This document shows, piece after piece, positions 1-4,749 of a stretch of DNA of 7,236 bases. Both the position numbers and the translations under genes were made by a program. Numbering within the stretch: position 1 is the stretch's first letter; the number at the start of each line of letters is the position of its first letter. The notes under the pieces are model-generated. The model was not told the DNA's origin. It did not search any database and saw only the letters and a program-made list of their open reading frames with translations. Source of the DNA: Actinomycetes bacterium (GTDB lineage Bacteria; Actinomycetota; Acidimicrobiia; Spongiisociales; UBA5794); the NCBI GenBank assembly GCA_023336765.1, contig JAMBLL010000122.1:1-7236 (forward strand). Reading direction: 5' to 3'.

Positions 1-76
1 GGCCGTAGCTCAGCTCGGTTAGAGCACCTGGTTGTGGTCCAGGAAGTCGCGGGTTCAAATCCCGTCGGCCACCCCA
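1..76 (+). tRNA. tRNA-His (GTG anticodon), 5' end cut by the window
   Basis: Seen: a cloverleaf with D-arm GCTC/GAGC (8-11 and 22-25), anticodon stem CCTGG/CCAGG (27-31 and 39-43) around the loop TTGTGGT, so the anticodon is GTG at 34-36 (His), and a T-arm with the loop TTCAAAT (54-60). The 3' acceptor strand is CGGCCAC (66-72) followed by C73, the discriminator base typical of bacterial tRNA-His, and a genomically encoded CCA at 74-76. Only GGCCG of the 5' acceptor strand is present at 1-5; pairing with 66-72 predicts that two more bases (G, T) plus the His-specific G-1 lie immediately left of the window. The gene is on the same strand as tig, which starts 65 bp further on, so cotranscription followed by tRNA processing is possible but not shown. 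Confidence 0.95.
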
Positions 77-130
77 ACGCCGCGTTGCCTCCCCCCGCAA
101 AGGGAGACATGCGCGACACAACACGATGTC

Positions 131-136
131 GAGGAG
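131..136 (+). promoter_or_regulatory. Ribosome binding site that fixes the tig start
   Basis: GAGGAG lies five bases before the GTG at 142. This places the trigger factor start at 142 rather than at the in-frame upstream GTG at 34, which falls inside the tRNA anticodon loop, or the ATG at 109, which has no comparable site. I see no convincing -35/-10 pair between the tRNA and this site. A weak 5-bp inverted repeat (CGACA at 114-118, TGTCG at 127-131) touches the site. Confidence 0.75.
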
Positions 137-141
137 TGATC

Positions 142-1572
142 GTGCAAACAGAGGTCAACGAAACAAGCAGATTCGAGCGGACGCTGACCGTCCGTCTCGA
201 GAACGAAGAGCTCGAATCCGCAAAGAAGAAGGCTGCGGCCAAAATCTCGCGCAACATGAAGATCAAGGGTTTCCGCCCGGGCAAAGCACCGTTGGCGGTC
301 GTCGAGCGTGCTGCCGGGGCTGACTATGTGCGCTCTGAAGCGATCGACGAGGCGATACAAGATGTCGTCCCACTTGCGATCGATGAGGCTGGTCTCGACC
401 CTGTGACACCGCCAGCGGTGTCGGCAGTTCGTGACGAGTCAGAGGACGGAACCATCGAGATCGATGTGCTGGTGACCTTGTGGCCCGTATTGGAGTCATT
501 GCCGGACTTCGGTGAGATCGAGATCGAGGTCGATGACCCCGCGGTTACAGACGACGAACTAGAGGAGCAACTCGACGCTCTCCGCAACCAATACGCAGAG
601 CTTGTCGACTACGAGGGCGAACTCTCAGACGGCGACTTCGCATTGATCGACCTCGAAGTCGAGTCCGACGGTGAAACGGTGGACACGGCTGGTGCCAAGG
701 ACCTGATGTACGAGATCGGAACGAACTCCTTCGTCCCTGGAATGGACGAGTTGCTCATCGGCGCGACAACCGGGAACACAGTTCGTGGTGACGGGGAACT
801 GCCTGATGGGTACTCAGATAAGGGTGGCGAAGCCGTTGAACTCATAGTGACGATCAAAGAGGCCAAGAAGAAGACCCTGCCTGACCTCACGGACGAAATG
901 GTCTCGGATGGAACAGAATTCGAGACGGAGGATGAGCTACGGGCCGCGATCTCGGAGAACATGCTTGCCTACAAGGTGCATAACCAACGGGTCGCCCTCC
1001 AGGACAAGGTCGTCCAGTACATCATCAACGAACTCGACCTGGAGATCCCCGCAGCTCTCGTTGATGCCGAGGTCCAGGCGCGCGTCAGGAACCTGGCCAC
1101 CAGACTCGAAAAGGACAACATCGATCTGCAGAACTACCTGCGCATCACGGGCCAGGATGAGTCTTCGTTCCTTGCATCGATCAGAGATCAGGCAGAGCAC
1201 GCCCTTGCCACACGGGTTCTCCTGGACTCGATCGCTGCCATCGAGAACTTCGAGGTGGCAGAAGACGAGATCGCTGAGCACGTCATGGAGATGTTCCAGG
1301 GCAGTGTCGATGACCCAACGGAGATCATCGAGGCGTGGCAAGCCTCGGGGGAAATAGAGTCTCTGATGGATGATATGCTCCGCGAGCGGGCGCTGACCAG
1401 CCTGGTCGATTCGGCGAAAGCTGTCGACAAGGAGGGTAATCCCGTCGATCTCACGCCTGTGGTGATCGAACCGAAAGAACAAGAACCGGAAGAAGATTCA
1501 GCTGACGAGGTTGAGGATTCTTCCGAGGCGTCGGATGACGATGCTCCAAACGAATCAGAGGAAACAACATGA
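142..1572 (+). CDS. tig: Trigger factor, ribosome-associated chaperone and peptidyl-prolyl isomerase
   Basis: A 476-residue protein from a GTG start; trigger factors usually have 430-480 residues. Family knowledge: it docks at the ribosomal exit tunnel in the cytoplasm, shields nascent chains and isomerises prolyl bonds. Seen: an N-terminal ribosome-binding domain (about 1-120) with the signature GFRPGKAP at residues 43-50; an FKBP-like isomerase domain (about 160-240) with the SFVPGMDELLIG segment at 196-207; a helical C-terminal chaperone domain (about 245-430); then a strongly acidic tail, 443-476, with 17 Asp/Glu in 34 residues, a common feature of actinobacterial homologues. The encoded start MQTEVNETSRFERTLTV aligns with the normal N-terminus, and translating from position 34 would only add a tRNA-derived extension. 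The TGA stop overlaps the clpP ATG in an ATGA junction, indicating translational coupling within a tig-clpP-clpX operon. Confidence 0.97.
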   Translation: MQTEVNETSRFERTLTVRLENEELESAKKKAAAKISRNMKIKGFRPGKAPLAVVERAAGADYVRSEAIDEAIQDVVPLAIDEAGLDPVTPPAVSAVRDESEDGTIEIDVLVTLWPVLESLPDFGEIEIEVDDPAVTDDELEEQLDALRNQYAELVDYEGELSDGDFALIDLEVESDGETVDTAGAKDLMYEIGTNSFVPGMDELLIGATTGNTVRGDGELPDGYSDKGGEAVELIVTIKEAKKKTLPDLTDEMVSDGTEFETEDELRAAISENMLAYKVHNQRVALQDKVVQYIINELDLEIPAALVDAEVQARVRNLATRLEKDNIDLQNYLRITGQDESSFLASIRDQAEHALATRVLLDSIAAIENFEVAEDEIAEHVMEMFQGSVDDPTEIIEAWQASGEIESLMDDMLRERALTSLVDSAKAVDKEGNPVDLTPVVIEPKEQEPEEDSADEVEDSSEASDDDAPNESEETT

Positions 1573-2177
1573 GCTACCTGGTCCCCACTGTTGTAGAACA
1601 GACACCGCGCGGTGAACGCGCCTTCGATATCTACAGTCGCCTTCTCAAGGATCGCATCATCTTCCTCGGTACCCCTATCGATGACGGCGTTGCGAACATC
1701 ATCATGGCTCAACTACTCCACCTCGAAGGCGAGGATCCTGACAAGGACATCAACCTCTACATCAACTCGCCCGGTGGGTCGACGTATGCCTTGATGGCGA
1801 TCTACGACACGATGCAGTTCATCAAGCCACCGGTTGCCACCTACTGCATGGGCCTCGCAGCTTCAGCTGCGGCTGTGCTTCTGGCTTCGGGTGCCCCTGG
1901 CAAGCGCTTCGGTCTTGCCCACAGCCGCATCATGATCCACCAGCCCCATGTTTCGGGACTGGGAGGCCAGGCAACGGATATCGAGATCCATGCCAAGGAG
2001 ATCCTCAAGACCCGCGAGGACATCAATGTCATCCTGGCCAAGCACACAGGCAAGCCGCTTGAGGTGGTAGCCGACGACACGGAACGTGACTATTGGCTCG
2101 GAGCTGAAGAAGGTATCGAGTACGGTCTTATCGATTCCGTGCTGACGGGACGTCAGCTCGAAGCGGTAACGGACTAG
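1569..2177 (+). CDS. clpP: ATP-dependent Clp protease proteolytic subunit
   Basis: A 202-residue serine peptidase, normal length for ClpP. Family knowledge: two heptameric rings form a barrel in which substrates unfolded by ClpX or ClpC are cut. Seen: the ClpP core NSPGGSTYALMAIYDTM (66-82), the nucleophile in GLAASAAAV (Ser99), His124 in MIHQPH, and Asp174 closing the DTERD motif, so the Ser-His-Asp triad is intact. GGQATDIEIHAKEILKTRE (132-150) is the conserved handle-helix region. The active-site context AASAAAV, in place of the commoner AASM, resembles mycobacterial ClpP2. A short N-terminal stretch before PRGERAFDIYSRLL may be a processed propeptide. The start ATG overlaps the tig stop, with AGAGGA at 1557-1562 six bases upstream; clpX follows after 12 bp. 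Only one clpP gene is present here, though actinobacteria commonly carry two. Confidence 0.97.
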   Translation: MSYLVPTVVEQTPRGERAFDIYSRLLKDRIIFLGTPIDDGVANIIMAQLLHLEGEDPDKDINLYINSPGGSTYALMAIYDTMQFIKPPVATYCMGLAASAAAVLLASGAPGKRFGLAHSRIMIHQPHVSGLGGQATDIEIHAKEILKTREDINVILAKHTGKPLEVVADDTERDYWLGAEEGIEYGLIDSVLTGRQLEAVTD

Positions 2178-2189
2178 AGGGGCCCGCTC

Positions 2190-3464
2190 GTGGCAAAGTA
2201 CGAAGGTTCAGAGCTTCTGAAATGTAGCTTCTGTGGCAAGTCCCAGAAGCAGGTCAAGAAACTGATCGCCGGACCAGGTGTGTACATCTGTGACGAGTGC
2301 ATCGAACTGTGCAACGAGATCATTGCCGAGGAGCTGTCCGAGACGGAAGAGGTGACGTTCACCGAACTCCCGAAGCCGCACGAGATCTTCGAGTTCCTCG
2401 ATGAATACGTGGTTGGCCAGGACGTGAGCAAGAAGGTTCTCTCAGTTGCTGTGTACAACCACTACAAACGTGTGCGTGCGGGCCTGCGGATGAAGTCTGA
2501 TGATGTTGAGCTTCAGAAGTCCAACATCCTGATGGTCGGTCCAACGGGTTCAGGCAAGACCTTGATGGCCCAGACGCTTGCGCGCGTGTTGAACGTGCCG
2601 TTTGCCATCGCCGACGCCACAGCACTCACTGAGGCGGGCTATGTGGGCGAGGATGTGGAGAACATCCTTCTCAAGATCATCACGGCTGCGGACTTTGACA
2701 CGAAACGAGCCGAGACGGGCATCATCTACATCGATGAGATCGACAAGGTCGCTCGTAAAGCTGAGAACCCATCCATCACGCGCGACGTCTCGGGTGAGGG
2801 TGTCCAGCAGGCATTGCTCAAGATCCTCGAAGGTACCGTTGCGTCGGTTCCCCCCCAGGGAGGCCGGAAACACCCCCACCAGGAACTCATCCAGGTCGAC
2901 ACGACCAACATGTTGTTCATTTGCGGCGGGGCGTTTGCGGGTCTCGAAGACGTCATCTCGAACAGAGTCGGAGCGAAGTCCGTCGGGTTCGGTGCAGAGG
3001 TCACATCGAAAGAGGAAGTGCGACCTTCGGATGTCATCGACCAGGTGATGCCAGAGGACCTGATCGGCTACGGTCTCATCCCTGAGTTCGTCGGGCGCCT
3101 GCCCATATTGACGACGGTGGCAGACCTCGACAAGGAATCCCTTGTGCGCGTGCTCACTGAACCGAAGAACGCGATCGTCAAACAGTACGAGAAGTTCTTC
3201 GAGATGGACGGGGTCGAACTCGTCATTACAGAGGAAGCTCTTGAAGCGATTGCCGAACTCGCCATGAAGCGCGGGACCGGCGCCAGGGGCCTGAGGGCCA
3301 TCATGGAAGAGGTCCTCCTCGACACGATGTACGAGCTGCCAAGCCGCTCTGACATCGCACAGGTGGTCATCGACGGTACCGTCGTGCGAGAGAAGGTCAA
3401 TCCAACGCTCGTACCGATCACGGAACTGGGTACAGCAGAACTGCCAGAGGAACGCTCCGCCTAG
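2190..3464 (+). CDS. clpX: ATP-dependent Clp protease ATP-binding subunit ClpX
   Basis: A 424-residue AAA+ unfoldase of normal length. Family knowledge: a hexamer recognises degradation tags, unfolds the protein with ATP and threads it into ClpP. Seen, in order: an N-terminal zinc-binding domain with Cys12, Cys15, Cys34 and Cys37; Walker A GPTGSGKT (117-124); pore loop GYVG (150-153); Walker B IIYIDEID (178-185); the RKH substrate-gripping loop (226-228); the ClpP-contacting loop as VGF (265-267), where E. coli has IGF; the GRLP arginine finger (Arg303); and sensor 2 GTGARGLRA (362-370). All catalytic elements are intact. The GTG start is preceded by AGAGGGG (2176-2182) with a 7-base spacer, partly inside the clpP stop codon, so the two genes are very likely cotranscribed. 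The C-terminal tail after about residue 405 is poorly conserved, as is usual. Confidence 0.97.
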   Translation: MAKYEGSELLKCSFCGKSQKQVKKLIAGPGVYICDECIELCNEIIAEELSETEEVTFTELPKPHEIFEFLDEYVVGQDVSKKVLSVAVYNHYKRVRAGLRMKSDDVELQKSNILMVGPTGSGKTLMAQTLARVLNVPFAIADATALTEAGYVGEDVENILLKIITAADFDTKRAETGIIYIDEIDKVARKAENPSITRDVSGEGVQQALLKILEGTVASVPPQGGRKHPHQELIQVDTTNMLFICGGAFAGLEDVISNRVGAKSVGFGAEVTSKEEVRPSDVIDQVMPEDLIGYGLIPEFVGRLPILTTVADLDKESLVRVLTEPKNAIVKQYEKFFEMDGVELVITEEALEAIAELAMKRGTGARGLRAIMEEVLLDTMYELPSRSDIAQVVIDGTVVREKVNPTLVPITELGTAELPEERSA

Positions 3465-3479
3465 CGGGGCACGCTGAGC

Positions 3480-4142
3480 GTGAGCCACGCCTGGTCCGTT
3501 CACGCAAAGGTGGCGTTCATCGGGTCCCACGGGATCCGCAAGACCACTGCTGTTCACGCTTTTGCGAACGTGATGCAGCGTGCAGGACGATCTGTCGAGC
3601 ATGGGCGTGAGGTCGTGCGCGACAATCCACTCGGAATCAACGAGGGTGCCACTGGTGAAGCGCAGCTCTGGGTACTCGTTTCACAGATCCGCCAGGAGCT
3701 CCAACTCGCCCAGAAAGCGGATGTGCTCGTGCTCGACCGGGGTGTTATGGACAACTTCGCCTACTACCTCCGCGCCTGTGGGGGAGAGGACCTCTTCGAT
3801 GTTGGCCCCCTTGTCACCAGCTGGTCAGCGAGCTACGACATGGTCGTCCGCCTGAGGCCAGACATCGCTCTGCGTTCCGATGGTGTCCGCTCCACGTCCG
3901 ATTCGTTTCGTGACGAGATCGAGCACATCCTCGACTCGCAGCTTCTGTCGCTGGTGTCTGCAAAGCAACTGGTGGACCTCAACGCATCGGATATCGATGA
4001 CAGGTTCGATTGGTGGCCGCTCGCGGAACGTCTTGCGGGCCTGGTCGAGGAGCCTCTTTTCGCCGACGGTGTTCGACGGAGACGTCCGAGACCGACTCCG
4101 AGACCCAAACCGGACATACCGCAACTTGAGATGGAGATCTAG
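3480..4142 (+). CDS. P-loop kinase-like ATP-binding protein (AAA_28/NadR-like), substrate unknown
   Basis: A 220-residue protein. Seen: a first beta strand VAFIGSHG leading into a Walker A loop GSHGIRKTT (15-23), then a helix; a buried strand DVLVLDRGVMDNFAYY (81-96) whose Asp86-Arg87-Gly sits where small kinases of the nucleoside/nicotinamide-riboside kinase type carry their D-R motif; a third strand YDMVVRLRPD (119-128); and a helix with charged residues RDEIEHILDSQLL (144-156) that could form the lid. The tail from about residue 199 is basic and Pro-rich (RRRRPRPTPRPK), then ends acidic. By fold logic it is an ATP-using kinase or NTPase; a specific substrate cannot be named. GTG at 3480 is chosen because GGGG at 3466-3469 lies upstream; GTG at 3510 is a shorter alternative that would trim the strand closely. 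It starts 15 bp after clpX on the same strand, so it probably shares the operon. It converges with the next gene. Confidence 0.75.
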   Translation: MSHAWSVHAKVAFIGSHGIRKTTAVHAFANVMQRAGRSVEHGREVVRDNPLGINEGATGEAQLWVLVSQIRQELQLAQKADVLVLDRGVMDNFAYYLRACGGEDLFDVGPLVTSWSASYDMVVRLRPDIALRSDGVRSTSDSFRDEIEHILDSQLLSLVSAKQLVDLNASDIDDRFDWWPLAERLAGLVEEPLFADGVRRRRPRPTPRPKPDIPQLEMEI

Positions 4143-4148
4143 CGAGGT

Positions 4149-4556
4149 TCAGGAGGTCGCGTCGCGCAGTTCGTCCGCAGCTTCGGTCTGAGCGGCAAAG
4201 CCGTCGATCTCAGCGATCGTAGGCTCTCCGACCCATACCTGCACGCCAGTAAGGATGTCTGCGTATTCCTCGTCCTGACCGGGAGCGACGACGACAACGA
4301 GGGGAACGTCGTCTGCCACGCTCTGCTGATATCGCTTCAGGATGACTCGATGCACGGGCCGATCGAGATCGAGCCTGAACACGATCCCGTGGGCAGAATC
4401 GACCATCGGGCAGGTTCCCGTAACGATCGAACAGACGTGGCCCCAATCTGGTCCATGGCAAACCTGCACGGGGTGTCCCATCTGCTCGAGAAGTTCCTTG
4501 TCGAGGGGTTCGTCGTAGGGAGTCACATCGAGAATCAGACCACTTGTGTCCTTCAT
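4149..4556 (-). CDS. Conserved-looking small protein of unknown function with Cys/His cluster
   Basis: A 135-residue, acidic, soluble-looking protein with no signal peptide or membrane segment. I do not recognise a named family, though the layout resembles short uncharacterised actinobacterial proteins. Seen: an N-terminal strand GLILDVTPYDEPLDKELLEQ with Asp10 and Asp15-Glu16; a middle segment rich in Cys and His (Cys33-His34, His40, Cys42, Cys49-Pro50, His56) that could bind metal or form a redox site; a segment VFRLDLDRPVHRVILKRY (59-76); and a strand VPLVVVVAPGQ (84-94). Alternating strands and helices suggest a small receiver-like alpha/beta fold, which is inference. The start is supported by AGAAGGGAG upstream. 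It is convergent with the kinase-like gene (six bases between stops) and divergent from the amylase gene. Cysteine pairing and function are unknown. Confidence 0.75.
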   Translation of the reverse strand: MKDTSGLILDVTPYDEPLDKELLEQMGHPVQVCHGPDWGHVCSIVTGTCPMVDSAHGIVFRLDLDRPVHRVILKRYQQSVADDVPLVVVVAPGQDEEYADILTGVQVWVGEPTIAEIDGFAAQTEAADELRDATS

Positions 4557-4561
4557 CGTCT

Positions 4562-4570
4562 CTCCCTTCT
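4562..4570 (-). promoter_or_regulatory. Ribosome binding site of the minus-strand small gene
   Basis: On the minus strand this reads AGAAGGGAG, with five bases between it and the ATG at 4554-4556. It is a good purine-rich match to a Shine-Dalgarno site and supports the 135-residue frame as a real gene rather than a shadow. Confidence 0.7.
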
Positions 4571-4611
4571 GACCATCTCATCGTCTCACAGGAGCCATCA
4601 CCACGCCATTG

Positions 4612-4632
4612 CGGCTAATGCCATCCTAGCCG
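4612..4632. repeat. Inverted repeat, 6-bp arms and 9-base spacer
   Basis: CGGCTA (4612-4617) and TAGCCG (4627-4632) are perfect reverse complements. There is no T-run next to it, so it does not look like a terminator. It lies 56 bp upstream of the minus-strand start and overlaps the weak -10-like hexamer described for that gene, so an operator is possible. A 6-bp match can occur by chance. Confidence 0.3.
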
Positions 4633-4649
4633 ACTCATCGAGGAGGCAA
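4623..4649 (-). promoter_or_regulatory. Weak candidate promoter for the minus-strand small gene
   Basis: Read on the minus strand: TTGCCT (4644-4649) as a -35-like hexamer, then a 15-base spacer, then TAGGAT (4623-4628) as a -10-like hexamer. The -10 is an acceptable actinobacterial form, but the spacer is two bases short of ideal. If real, the leader would be about 60 bases. Confidence 0.2.
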
Positions 4650-4699
4650 GTTTCTGGATGATTCGACGGTGCGAACAGAGCCACTAGCGCCATGGCAGG

Positions 4700-4734
4700 T
4701 GACGATCTACAATGAGTGAGAGATTGGATCGTCA
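4700..4734. repeat. Perfect 8-bp inverted repeat upstream of the amylase gene (possible operator)
   Basis: TGACGATC (4700-4707) and GATCGTCA (4727-4734) are perfect reverse complements separated by 19 bases. The left arm abuts the -10-like TACAAT and the right arm ends three bases before the ribosome binding site GGAGGA (4738-4743) of the secreted amylase gene. Such placement fits either a pair of half-sites for a regulator (arm centres 27 bp apart) or a leader stem-loop next to the ribosome binding site. No regulator is encoded nearby to support either reading. Confidence 0.4.
4708..4713 (+). promoter_or_regulatory. Candidate -10 element of the amylase gene
   Basis: TACAAT differs from the TATAAT consensus at one position and lies 36 bases before the ATG. 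No recognisable -35 hexamer occurs at the expected distance (around 4685-4690, TAGCGC), so the promoter would be weak or activator-dependent if real. Confidence 0.3.
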
Positions 4735-4737
4735 GGT

Positions 4738-4743
4738 GGAGGA
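4738..4743 (+). promoter_or_regulatory. Ribosome binding site of the secreted amylase gene
   Basis: GGAGGA with a 6-base spacer to ATG 4750 is a near-ideal Shine-Dalgarno site. It confirms the start that opens directly into a signal peptide. Confidence 0.8.
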
Positions 4744-4749
4744 ATTCCA

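Noticed and set aside
34..141. In-frame GTG at 34 that would extend trigger factor by 36 residues
   Set aside because: It starts inside the tRNA anticodon loop, the extension does not resemble any trigger factor N-terminus, and GTG 142 has a good ribosome binding site.
2550..3602. Long minus-strand open frame of 350 codons
   Set aside because: It is opposite clpX, whose motifs are all intact. No family features are seen in the antisense translation.
4210..4581. Alternative minus-strand frame of 123 codons overlapping the small unknown gene
   Set aside because: Its product is Arg-rich and low in structure, while the 4149-4556 frame has a good ribosome binding site and a globular composition.
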